A stretch of 64,000 nucleotides of DNA. Source: Rhynchospora pubera (taxonomy: Eukaryota > Streptophyta > Magnoliopsida > Poales > Cyperaceae). Positions 24,580 through 34,960 of this stretch are shown here, one piece after another. Position 1 is the first letter of the stretch. Every line of letters begins with the position of its first letter. Below the pieces are notes generated by a model. The model did not search any database, was not told the DNA's origin, and worked only from the letters and a program-made list of their open reading frames with translations. The DNA is taken from contig CM051460.1 of the NCBI GenBank assembly GCA_028095005.1, positions 112,441,039 through 112,505,038 on the forward strand. Direction: 5' to 3'. The translations under genes were made by a program, and so were the position numbers.

Positions 24580-25429
24580 CACCCATTCCACTCGTTCCAA
24601 TCTGCAATTGTCCCAGGTTGGCTTCCAAACCTGTGTTAAGACCTGTCCAAGCACAAAACAAGTTTAAAGTAGAGTAAGCAAGTGAATAGCTATTATGCTT
24701 GACCTTATCTGAAAAAACAATACTATTTTTATTATTCTAGATATTCCAACAAACTATAGCAAATAAGTTGCCTAAGAAGACCCTATTGTGCTTATCTAAG
24801 GACTGAACATAACTCCATAAAGAGTTGATGCAATCTATCGGTACACATAGACCTCTACCATTAACTATATTAAAGAAACTCCAAAAAGAGCTTGCAATTG
24901 AACAATGCAAAAATAAATTATCTATTGTTTCTAAATTGTCGCAGAGACAACATTTATTGACCCTATCCACCCCCTCCGTTGAAGATTATCCTCAGTTAGG
25001 ATTCTGTTTTTCAAGAGTAACCAACAAAAAAGTCTTAACTTTTAGAGGGATGGTGAGGGCCCAAACAGTTTGTTTTAGATTGATAGTAATGCCTCCATTA
25101 TTCAAAAAATCATACACTGATCTAACATTATACAAACCACTAGAATCCCAATCCCACCGAGCTGAGTCAGAACAGTTTTGAAGTATATATAGATTACGGG
25201 AATGATATGAGAGATAAAATCAGCTAGAGATATCAAGCAATCTTAGAAATTTAGGGAAGATTTATTTTCAATATATAGAAAGATGTAAAAAGATTATATG
25301 TTGTTTTTAGATATCAAGGATATATAGATTGTGTGTACTGCTTTGTAAAAAAAAGAGAAAATCAATAAAAATATTTTCTTCATATTCTGTTTCTTGTTAT
25401 AGTATCAGAGCCCTAACGCACGCACATCC

Positions 25430-27876
25430 ATGGCAGGCGGCGACAACGGCGACAGCGACGGCAGTGGCAATGGCGTAGGTAACAAAGGATCGACGATTTC
25501 GTCCACAATTATCGATGGGTCGTCTCCTTTCTTTCTCTATCCGTCGGATAACCCTGGAACCATGATTAGCTCCTGTGTGTTGAAGGGCGAAAACTATGAT
25601 TTGTGGCAGAAGGCCATACGAAATGCGCTTCGTGCCAAAAACAAGCTTGGCTTCATCGATGGTTCAGTGATGCAACCTGCGGATGCGGGTGCACCCGAGG
25701 CAAGCTTGTGGGGGCCTTGCAACTCCATGTTGGTATCTTGGCTCTTTAATTCAATTGATCCTGCACTTCAACCGAGCATAGCATATGCAGAGACGGTGAA
25801 GGAGATATGGGACGATTTGAAGGAGAAATTTGCTATTGGCAATTCTACTCGTATTCATCAACTCAAGGCGGACATCGCAGCTGCACGACAACAAGAGCAG
25901 AGTGTTGTTGCCTACTACACGCGACTCAAAAGCATGTGGGATGAACTCAACAACTATCTTAAGGTGCCGATGTGCACGTGTCAGGGGTGCACCTGCAACA
26001 TGGCTAAGGATCTTATTAAGGAGCGTGAAGATGAGAAAACTCATCAGTTTCTTATGGGACTTGATGATGTTGTTTTTAAGAATGTAAGATCACATATTTT
26101 GAGCATGGAACCACTTCCTAGCTTGAATAAGGTGTACTCTCTGGTGATCTGATCGAGGTATAAACCTAGGTCAAACAAAAATAACCTTGTTTACTCGACT
26201 AGACGTTCGTAGTAAAGCAAAGGTGTCGATCCCACAGAGATGGTGATGAATACTAATCCTATTTGTTCGCTAAAGCTAGACAATAAAAGTTTAGAAAATA
26301 ATTGGTGCTACAAACTAAAAGGCGAAATGAAAAAGATGCAAGTGCAAGAATGAAAGTGATGAAAAACATTTTAAAAGAATATTTTGGGATTTTTTAAGGG
26401 TTTAAAATATGGTGAAAAAAAAGTGCCTTAGGGGTCGATTTCACCTAAATCTGGTCACAGAGTCACAAGACTTAGCACTGTCGTATTCAGCCTTGCTAAT
26501 TCGGTCCGAATTCCGGACCGAATTCCACTGTGTAAATGCTGTGGTTTACTCTTTTGTTGATTTATTCAAGCCAAAGGTCCATCTAGCCAAACCTAACTCC
26601 CTAACCCTCTGCTTTCGCCTATTGGGTACGGTATTTGGAATGGGATCTAGTGTTGAATAACCCTCATTGAGTGTATTGCACCCCCAACTTTCGTTGTTCG
26701 GTGGACTTACTCGAGTTTACCAATGATTTTCTACGAGGTATCTAGTTAGATTTTCGCCTAACTAGAAACGTTCACTTTTGGTTATTAATTGGTCGACTTT
26801 CGCCTTTGACCTACCTCGAAGTACTCGTACAGGACTCGATTAATATAATGTAAAGAAGTTCCCAACAAATGCGCGCGTACAAAAGTCGAGCGATACAAGT
26901 AATAAACGGTCCAAACACAAGCAATTTCAATAAAAATCCCAAGGGTAATTAGCTTCGTCCATCAACAAAATAAGCAAACCAAGCAAAACCTGAATTTAAG
27001 CTACATCTATCCCTAAAGCAACAAAGATCTAACCTATCATACTAATAAAACAAGATACAAACTCCATGACAAGAATAAATAAGAGAAAAGGAAGAGATAC
27101 AACAATATCCAGGTTTACTCCTATTTGAATCAAGTCCGAAGCCGTAGTTGGGTTGAATCTAACGCTGTTGCGCCTAGAACTGCTCCCAAATCACTGCCAT
27201 AGTCGAGTGATGGTGGAGAGGTGGTGGAAATCCCACGCCTTTCGGCGTGAGAACGGCGCTGAGAGGTGAAAGATTGATGGCTGCTGATGAATAATGGTGG
27301 ATTCCCCTTCCTCAAGCAAGAATAAACTTAATATAGACTCCTCTCTGGCCCCTTGACAGGTTGGGGACGTTTTTCCTTGATTTAGGCCGAAATTGGAGCC
27401 TTTCCATAAAAGAAAACACCTCAGGAATACAGCTGGAAACCTTCCCTGTATAGCAATTCGGACCGAATTCCAGACAATTCGGTCCGAATTAGCTTCTCTG
27501 TAATTTTCTGTGACGCAATTCGGTCCGAATTCTTGCCAATTCGGTCCGAATTCCTGTGCCAGCATTGCGCACCAATAGTATTTTGAGCATAATTTCTTCA
27601 TCCGGGCTCCGATTGAGGTGATTCAAAGATCGCCGGAAAGCTTACAATGAGCTCTACAATGCTATTGCTTCCATTTAGCTATTTGGTTCTCTTAAATCTA
27701 CCATTTTATGCAATGATTATGCATGATCCACCAAATTCCTACAAGACAAGTCAAATTCCACGGCAGTATCCAATCTTGCTAAACAAACAGAAAAACAAGA
27801 TAATATCACGGTTTTAGTCGCAATTTCGATGTAAAGTCTGGCCAAAATATCAGTATAAATATGAGATATCATGATC
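25430..27876 (+). pseudogene. Copia gag fragment, interrupted by a solo LTR
   Basis: The open frame 25430-26152 encodes a Gly/Ser/Asp-rich leader and then a typical Copia gag N-terminal domain, including LKGENYDLWQKAIRNALRAK, VSWLFNSIDPALQ, EIWDDLKEKFA and RIHQLKADIA. The stop near 26150 is made by the inserted solo LTR. Across that insertion the gag frame continues from 27877, beginning QEERHRT, for about 60 more codons before a stop near the deletion junction. The CCHC zinc knuckle is not seen. It is a dead fragment of a structural (capsid-like) polyprotein. Confidence 0.85.
26150..27871. mobile_element. Solo LTR 1 (1722 bp) inserted in Copia gag
   Basis: The 5-bp TSD TGATC (26145-26149 and 27872-27876) bounds a segment starting TGATCGAGG and ending GATATCA, with TG...CA ends. 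Removing it restores the gag frame. It has no coding capacity. It carries several copies of TTCGGWCCGAA palindromes (26500-26530, 27455-27560). It is related to solo LTR 2 by its ends, by length, and by shared blocks such as CGATCCCA/CGAACCCA near the start and ATTTAGC(T/C)ATTTG near the end. I suspect the Ty3/Gypsy superfamily, but this is unproven. Confidence 0.9.
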
Positions 27877-27898
27877 CAAGAGGAGCGCCACAGGACTA

Positions 27899-28189
27899 TT
27901 GCTCGTGGTAAAGAAGAGCGAACCGATGCAGTTGGGTTTGCTGTTCAATCCTCCAAACCACGTGACGGGCTGCAGATGGATCGTAGTGCAACTAAATATG
28001 GATCAGATTCAGGCCGGGTGCATAGTTGCTTCCCACGTCCGCACCAATGAGCAGCTTGCTAACATATTCACAAAGGCACTTGGCAAGCGACAGTTTCACT
28101 ATCTACTTGGCAAGTTGGGCATTCTGAATCTTCATGCTCAACTTGAGGGGGAGTATTACGGAAATGATATGAGAGATAAAATCAGCTAG
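27899..28189 (+). pseudogene. Remnant of Copia RNase H C-terminus
   Basis: Within this frame only the part from about residue 41 is conserved (IVASHVRTNEQLANIFTKAL..., then GKLGILNLHAQLEG). This is the typical end of Copia pol just before the polypurine tract. The earlier residues are out-of-frame gag sequence, so an internal deletion joined gag directly to the pol end. Confidence 0.85.
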
Positions 28190-28932
28190 AGATATCAAGC
28201 AATCTTAGAAATTTAGGGAAAATTTATTTTCAATATATAGAAAGATGTAAAAAGATTATATGTTGTTTTTAGATATCAAGTATATATAGATTGTGTGTAC
28301 TGCTTTGTGAAAAAAGAGAAAATCAATAAAAATATTTTTCTTCAACATTTTCCACTCTCAAAGCTCTTGACACACCTCTAGTAAAGGATAATTTAAACTA
28401 CATTTTCCCCAAACATCAAATAAGGAGGCAGAAAGTTTCTTAGTTTTATTGTAAGAGAGAGGAAATTGAGTAGCAAAAGGCAAATCACCTAACCAATGAT
28501 CATTCTAAAATTTAATAGAATGAGCATTTCGAACTATTTTTGTAGTTCCTAACCTAATAATAGGTATTGTATTCCAAATTGCTTTCCAAAAACCAGAAGC
28601 TGTTCCAGGGCATATATTCCTATACTTAACATTGCAAATATCTAACTAGACAGTAAGAGAATCTTTATAAACAAATTTTGAGACCCACTTGCCCAATTAA
28701 GCTATATTCATTTGTTGTAAATTCAAAATGCTCCACCCACCATATTCTTTTTTCCTACATAACTGATTCCAGGCAACCAGATGATATTTCCTATTACCAT
28801 TACCTTGATAATTTCCCCACAAGAAATTACTTCTAACTTTATTAATTTTATCTATCACCCATCTAGGACACAAAAACATAGAAAGATAATATAAAGGAAT
28901 TGAAGAAAGAGCTGAATTTAATAAAACCAATT

Positions 28933-29889
28933 CGGAATTGATTAGAATCATCCCAACATTTCTATCATCCCCACCATCCTTTAGAAAACACGTTCATATT
29001 TTTCTATTTTTAGAAAATGTGTTTGAAATTCTCTCTTCTATTTTCGGAAATCCAGAAAACGTGTTTCTATGCGTACGCTACTGCCCCCCCCCCCCACCCA
29101 ACCCCCCGCCCACCCCTCCCGCGTACGATCCCCCTCCCCCTCGCCCCCACCCTCCCCCCTGCCCCTCTCACACACTTCATAGCCCATTAAAATTAATATT
29201 CATAAATGTTGAAGCTAATGTCGTAATTGTTGAACTTGAAATATTTAAATGTTGAAGGTAATATTAAATGTTAATATATATAACTGTTGAGGTTAATATC
29301 GTTACTGTTGAAGTTAATATATATAACTGTTGAAGTTAATATATATAACTGTTGAAGTTATATGTGTAACTATCAAAGTTATATGTAACTGTTAAAGTTA
29401 ATATGTTATATATGTAACTGTTGAAGTTAATATATATAACTGTTGAAGTTATATGTGTAACAGTTGAAGTTATATATGTAACTGTTGAAGTTATGTATGT
29501 AACTATTGTAGTTAATATGTTATATATGTAACTGTTGAAGTTAATATATATAATTGTTGAACTTGGCATATTTAAATGTTGAAAGTAATATTTGAAGTGG
29601 GTATTAAATTGTTGAAGTTGGCATATATATTAACTTCAACAGTTATATATATTAACTTCAACATTTAAATATGTTAACCTCAATAGTTAGAATCAATATA
29701 TAGTGTGTGTGTGAAAGGGGAAGGGGAGGGAGGAGCGTACGCGGGAGGGGTGGGAGGGGGGACGAGCATACGCGGCACGGAGGGAAACAAAGCGATTTTC
29801 AAAAATAGAAAACGCGTAGAGCCAAAAATAGAAAAACTCGTGGAGATGATGGGGATGATAAATATCGGGGATGATCCTTATCACCCCCG
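28933..29889. mobile_element. 957-bp Mutator-like foldback element with an internal repeat array
   Basis: The 9-bp TSD AAACCAATT (28924-28932 and 29890-29898) indicates a Mutator-type insertion. The right end, read inward, is CGGGGGTGATAAGGATCATC; the left end is a diverged version of it. Both arms then carry TTTTTCTATTTTT blocks and C-rich (left) or G-rich (right) tracts with CGTACG. The centre (about 29200-29690) is an array of ~20-bp units resembling AACTGTTGAAGTTAATAT, which switches to the inverse orientation near 29630. There is no transposase. Removing it restores the LINE frame. A sister copy lies at 33055-33725. Confidence 0.88.
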
Positions 29890-29935
29890 AAACCAATTTG
29901 CCCCCTAAAGAAAGTAAATTCCCTTTTCCATTTAA

Positions 29936-31927
29936 GGGGCTGTTTGGATTCCCCAAGAATTTGGGGAATTTCATCTTCCTACCATAAATTTATTATAAAC
30001 AATCTGATGAAGGAATTAAATCCTAGTACCAAATAAATTTGTACCTAGACCTAATCTCACTAGTCGTTCGGAGTTAAGCTTAGGGTCGAACCCAAAGGAC
30101 GGATTAACGATTACCGGACTTGTTCTTTTTATGAAGCTAGACAATAAAAATAAAGTAGAGAATGTTGCAAATAACAATGCAATTAAGTAGATATTTTTGG
30201 TTGTTTTTTGTTCTAAATAATAATTCAAGAAAGGTAAATTAAGGCAGGTGAATTTTGGTGTTTTTCAAGTATAAATAATACTTAGGTTTAGCCCTCGATT
30301 TGCTGGATCGCTCGCTGTCGCGTTAAATAACAACAAATCTAAGCATAGGCCGTCAGTTCGGTCCGAACACGACTTGTTCGGTCCGAACAGAGGCTGGTAT
30401 GTTGAGTTATGACCATACAACTTGAGTTTTAACTTTATAAAGGGCTCAGATCGGCTATAGCTACATTACCTAATCCTCAACTGTCGTCTTTTGGACTAGA
30501 AATTAGTACAGGTCTCTACTTTGCCCACATAGACCAATTAAACCTAAACTTTCGTGTCGGTATTTTAATTAACCTATGTCTTATTTATTTATTTTTTAGG
30601 GATATCTAAGTTGCCTTTCAGCCAACTTAGAAGCTACACCTTTCAGTGCTAGCTAATCTTCTATTTCGAATCTTCAACTTATCCCAAGTACTTAATTCAA
30701 TCCTAATTGTTTAACCTAACCTTGTAACTTAACTAAACAGGCCTTTATTTAGAAGTAAATCAGGTCAAAACAAGAGAATTAAACAAGCAATGAAAATGCT
30801 ACTCAATAAATAGATCATAAAGCCAAACATCAAGTCATAACATCAAACTAAACCTAAACTACATCCATACCCTAAGACAACATATATTTAGCCTAACATA
30901 GTATCAAAACAAACAATACAAAGAGAAGAAATCACAAGATACAAGCCCATGAAAATTAGAGATAAAGACATAGGAAGAATAAACCAAATTGTCCTTCTAT
31001 GCTTGATCTTCAATCTTCGAAGGCAGTGGGGTGTTGCAACGCATGTCTCCAACCTTGTTCTTGCTGCTGTCGCCTCAAGAATCTGGTTGCTCAATGAAAT
31101 CAATGGTGGAATCACCTAAGGAAGGTGAAATTGTGGTATGAAGGGTAGTATTCCTTTCCATCAGGCCTTGGGGCGTATATATAGTGGTCTTCTGGCTTGG
31201 AAGGGAGGCTGGGGCGCTATGGCAAGAAAACATACCAAAATATCGAGTTTCCATGCGTGAAAACCCTTCCAAATATGCCATAGCGGCTCTCGATTCTGAC
31301 TGGACAAGCTTAATTCGGGTCAAAACAGCTCAGTTCGGACCAAATAGCCTCAGTTCGGACCGAACAGATTCAGTTCGGGTCGAACTGAGACTGTAGCTTT
31401 TGAGTATCAATTGTATTTTGGTCATATCTCCTTCGTCCGAACTCCGATTTAGGTGATTAAAAAGCCATTAGAAAGCTTAGGTTGAGCTCTACAATGATGT
31501 TGACTCTATTTAGCCATTTGCTTTCCTTAGACTCTCATTTTGTTCTGTAAAGATGCCTTCGGTCCGAGCAAAACTCCATTCGGTCCGAGTAGTAGCTATG
31601 ATGTTGCCTCCAAGTGCTAGGAATGAGTCGTCTAGCGTATGCCAAGTGCCAAAATCCATCTAATATTCGAGAATCCACTAGAAATCGTCAAGAAACCTGA
31701 AAATAAGAGAAAAGATGACGGTAGAGCCAATTCCTAGAAAATCATAGCAATTTATCAAATAGTTAAATGGTTTGAGTATGATTTGAGTGCTAAGTACGGT
31801 CCAAATACCCACAAATAATAACGATATCACAATCCAAACTCTTCACAAAATTACACACTTCCCAATAAATTTATTCCTAGGAATTGCAACTTCCCCAAAT
31901 TCCCTAAATTCCTAAGCAATCCAATTA
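29936..31927. mobile_element. MITE family A, split by solo LTR 2
   Basis: The left part (29936-29999) starts GGGGCTGTTTGGATT. The right part (31835-31927) ends AATTCCTAAGCAATCCAA. Together they give about 160 bp colinear with the family A MITE at 9253-9412. The last ~8 bases of the right terminus seem lost or mutated. It interrupts the LINE next to the repeat-array element. Confidence 0.8.
30005..31829. mobile_element. Solo LTR 2 (1825 bp) inserted in a MITE
   Basis: The 5-bp TSD CAATC (30000-30004 and 31830-31834) bounds TGATGAAGG...GATATCA. It is the same family as solo LTR 1 but clearly diverged. It contains its own group of TTCGGWCCGAA-type palindromes (30355-30395, 31320-31390, 31560-31595). 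The two different insertion sites show two independent insertions followed by LTR-LTR recombination. Confidence 0.9.
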
Positions 31928-32366
31928 TAGAGTTTTTTCTCTAGTTTTTCAATAATAGCTAACCAATCATGCCTTGTTGGCTTCTTCCAATGCAGAGGAA
32001 GTCCTAGATATTTGATTGGCAATTTTCCTACTTTACAATTAAGAATCCTAGCTTAAAATTAACACATCACTTTTTGATATAATTAGAGGAATTATCTCAG
32101 ACTTTGCAAAATTAATTCTGAGTCATGATATTCCCTCAAAAGCTCTCAGAGCCCACTGAAGTTTTTCTATCATTAACTCCTCTGCCTTGACAAAAAGCAA
32201 AGTATCATTTGCATATTGCAAATGAATAACTTTCTGTCCCGAGGAGAGAACAGGACCAAGGCCCTCAAAGTACCCTTTGTTCATACCATTTTGTAAAATC
32301 TTAGAGAGACCATCAGCCGCTAAAATAAACAAATAAGGTGAAATAGGATCTCCTTGCCTAAGGCCC

Positions 32367-32744
32367 TATTTAAAGATTGTAAATTAAAGATTGTAATGAG
32401 CTGCAGCATCTATTGGTCATTGTAGTTCTTTCAATACCTGGTTAGGTTAGGTGTAGGTGTCATATTGAGTTTATGGTTGGATTTTACTTCAATATGCAAG
32501 CTTTTAAATAAAGTAGCAAAAAATACCCTCAATACATGGGAAAATAAAAAAATAAAATGTTGATATTATTTTCTGTTATATATAAAATGTTACATATTAG
32601 GTAAAAAAGCTATAGTAAAATCAATAATTTAGTCTTTCCTTTTAGATAAATAGCTAATTTGGTAGTAACTTAATTTTTTTTAAAGAAAAGTCTAACTTTG
32701 ATCTAGACCACTGATCAAATCAAATTATACAAATCAATGATTCA
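32367..32744. other. AT-rich stretch, origin unclear
   Basis: Lies between the truncated LINE and the Helitron-like terminus. It may be Helitron interior, but no 3' hairpin was found. Confidence 0.4.
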
Positions 32745-32826
32745 TAATTGATATAAGAATTGTTTACACCCTTCTATTTGACAAGTTTACTCCTTTTATA
32801 TGGGTGCTTTATAAGTGTAGTATAGA
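32745..32826 (-). mobile_element. Helitron-like 5' terminus (minus strand)
   Basis: On the minus strand, A|TCTATACTACACTTATAAAG begins here; ACTTATAAAGCACCC is shared with the terminus at 6629. A second shared block (AATCATTGAT...) lies about 60-80 bases inside both. The 3' end is not located. Confidence 0.5.
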
Positions 32827-33054
32827 TAACGGTGATTTAATGCCGTATCACATTTAGGAAAGGTTTGTCATCATTTATTAAAAGAAACAAGAATTAGCGC
32901 CAAATTAAGATAAGTAGCTCATTTTAGGATACGATGTTGATAGTTGATTGATTTATCGCCTATTCGTCTATGAAAAACCCAGGGAGAAAATTCTACTTCA
33001 TCTTGTTAATTCATGTCTTTCAGTATCGTCATTAATTTTTAATTTTTTTCAACT

Positions 33055-33725
33055 CGGGGGTGATAAGGATCATCTCCAAGATCCATCATCCCCATCATTT
33101 CCAGTGTGAACTCATTTTAATTTTTTCTATTTTTAAAATATTTTTTGTCTCCACTATTTCTCTCTCTCCCATTCTTTTCTATTTTGATCCCCACTGTTAT
33201 TCTCCCTTCCATCCTTTCTATTTTTGGTCCCCACAAGAACTATAACAATTACTCATATTAACTACAACAGTTAGTATCCAAATTACAACAATTATTTATA
33301 TTAACTACTTCAGCTACATACATAACTTCAACAGCTACATATTTTAACTTCAACAGCTACATATTTTAACTTCAATAGTTACAAATATAACTTCAACAAT
33401 ACATATATAACTTCAAAAGTTATATATATATTAACTTTAACAGTTACATATATAACTTCGACAGTTACATATATAACTTCAACAATTATATATATAACTT
33501 CAACTGTTACATATATTGAATTTGTATATTTTGTTATCATATGTTACGGTTCGGAATTTCAATAAATTATATGATGGGAGTCGATATGGTATAATGGGAT
33601 GACGCTGGATTTGCAATGAGGATGAATGGGATGATTTCATCATCCCTTGGACTTTCTTATTAATGAAGATATGTTAGATTATTAATGAAGATTTGAGGAT
33701 GATAGAATGATGAAAAGCAATTCCC
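33055..33725. mobile_element. 671-bp Mutator-like element, second copy of the repeat-array family
   Basis: It begins CGGGGGTGATAAGGATCATC, like the terminus of the 957-bp element. The flanks TTTTCAACT (33046-33054) and TTTCCAACT (33726-33734) are a 9-bp TSD with one mismatch. The interior (about 33240-33520) is an array of AACTTCAACAGTTACATATA-type units in one main orientation. The left arm carries TTTTTCTATTTTT blocks. There is no transposase. Confidence 0.78.
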
Positions 33726-33954
33726 TTTCCAACTGAATATCAGCTTTCTACTCCGGTAAGTTCACCTCATTCACTTCAACATATCTGACTATGCATTTTT
33801 TTTTTTTTTTGCATTACCTGATCACTTAAAAATCCATTTAATCCTCAAATATCTGTTAAGCACTTTTTCGTATTAATAAAACTTTAATGATTCAATTGAA
33901 TTGAAAGATGAAGACTTTTTTGTGTATTAGTAGACAACGGCTAGCAATATCTTC

Positions 33955-34270
33955 TTTGGATGAGCCGGAATTTGTAATTCCCAAAATTTTATATGTCAAA
34001 TTTATTATAAACAATTCAAACTCTTTACAAAGTTACACACTTCCCAATAATTTTATTTCTAAAAATTGTAAATTCTCGGGCCGTTTGGATCGCCTAGGAA
34101 GTTGAGGAATTTGGGGAAGTTGCAATTCCTAGGAATAAATTTATTGGAAAGTGTGTAATTTTGTGAAGAGTTTAGATTATTTATAATAAATTTATGGTAG
34201 GAAGATGAAATTCCTCAAAATCCCCATGGGATCCAAACGGCCCCCAAATTCCTACCCATCCAAACGGGCC
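33955..34270. mobile_element. MITE family A, outer copy of a nested pair
   Basis: Segments 33955-34077 and 34244-34270 together form one diverged family A MITE. The second segment ends ACCCATCCAAACGGGCC, a typical terminus. A second MITE of the same family is inserted between them. Confidence 0.78.
34078..34243. mobile_element. 166-bp MITE family A, inner copy
   Basis: The termini GGGCCGTTTGGATCGCC / GGGATCCAAACGGCCC are well preserved, better than those of the outer copy, in line with a younger insertion. No clear TSD can be defined at the C-rich junction. Confidence 0.82.
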
Positions 34271-34715
34271 TGCATTTTTATTCCCCTTACACGTGCCTGC
34301 ATTTTCGATTGCGTTAAAAATTTTACTCAATAACGAGTTTGCAAACAGTTAATAAAGTGTAATTCATAAATGATAATATTTACATTTTTTTTACTATGTC
34401 ATTATGCTTACAAATATAAAATATGTTGTGAATAATGTCGATTATAAAATTAGTTTGCAGGACGTTCTTATATCATATAGTTAATGGGCTGCTATATTAA
34501 ACAGAAAAAAATAAATTAAAACTATATGCTGAATTATCCTATTGCAAAATATTGTTATACGAGAAAGGCTTCACTGCAAAAGTTTTTGATGTCAGAAATG
34601 CTATAATTTTTTTCTATTTTATTAATATTTCAAAATTCAAAATTCAAACATGAACATAGTTCTCTATTTTCAAAATTCAGTTTAACGAGCAATGCCATTT
34701 TATATATATATATAT

Positions 34716-34945
34716 GGTGTGTTTGGATGAGCCGAGAATAAAGAATAGGAATAAAGAATTTCGATTTGCGTGCTTATTTTTATTCTTGTGCAACCCAAAC
34801 AACACAAGAATAAAGAATTTGAGCCCTTATTCTTATACTAACAAAACCATGGCATAAGAATAAGGAATATGGATAAGCACGCAAACCGAAATTCCTTATT
34901 CTTATTCTCTATTCACGACTTATTCCGTTGCATCCAAACACACCC
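34716..34945. mobile_element. 230-bp MITE, family B (GGTGTGTTTGGATG)
   Basis: The inverted ends are GGTGTGTTTGGATG and CATCCAAACACACC. The interior is rich in AAGAATAAGAAT-type blocks present on both arms. A second member lies at 42187-42405. Confidence 0.85.
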
Positions 34946-34960
34946 ATAGAGTTTAGCTAC

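Larger units (their letters stand above)
25193..28344 (+). mobile_element. Internally deleted Copia-type LTR retrotransposon
   Basis: Near-identical ~190-bp LTRs lie at 25193-25382 and 28155-28344; only about six differences are seen by eye. Downstream of the 5' LTR, TATCAGAGC (about 25401) is the usual Copia primer-binding site complementary to initiator tRNA-Met. A polypurine GAGGGGGAGT precedes the 3' LTR. Between them are the N-terminal gag region and the last ~45 residues of the RNase H region; protease, integrase and reverse transcriptase are gone. It sits inside the LINE and contains a later solo LTR. No convincing TSD was seen, and the outer edge of the 5' LTR may extend some bases further. 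Confidence 0.88.
23618..32366 (-). mobile_element. 5'-truncated LINE broken by several nested insertions
   Basis: Four separated segments form one minus-strand LINE: 32366-31928, about 29935-29890 joined to 28932-28345, 25192-24580, and 23912-23618 (3' end with poly-T). In order they encode the end of the reverse transcriptase (a QGDP-type motif, then YANDTL where YADD is expected, 32332-32123), the SSIPLYYLSMF...PRWVIDKINKVRSNFLWG region, and the zinc-binding region (RVNKCCLCDNLETIDNLFLHC at 24970-24900). About 1.95 kb is LINE; the rest is later insertions. The 5' end is truncated inside the RT domain. The active-site change of D to N and several stops make it dead. Confidence 0.88.

Noticed and set aside
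28938..29255. Proline-rich open frame (PPPPPNPPPTPP...)
   Set aside because: It is translation of the C-rich left arm of the Mutator-like element.
29200..29690. Regular ~20-bp repeats that could suggest a CRISPR array
   Set aside because: The units abut without unique spacers, vary in sequence and lie in a plant transposon; CRISPR is not expected in a nuclear plant genome.
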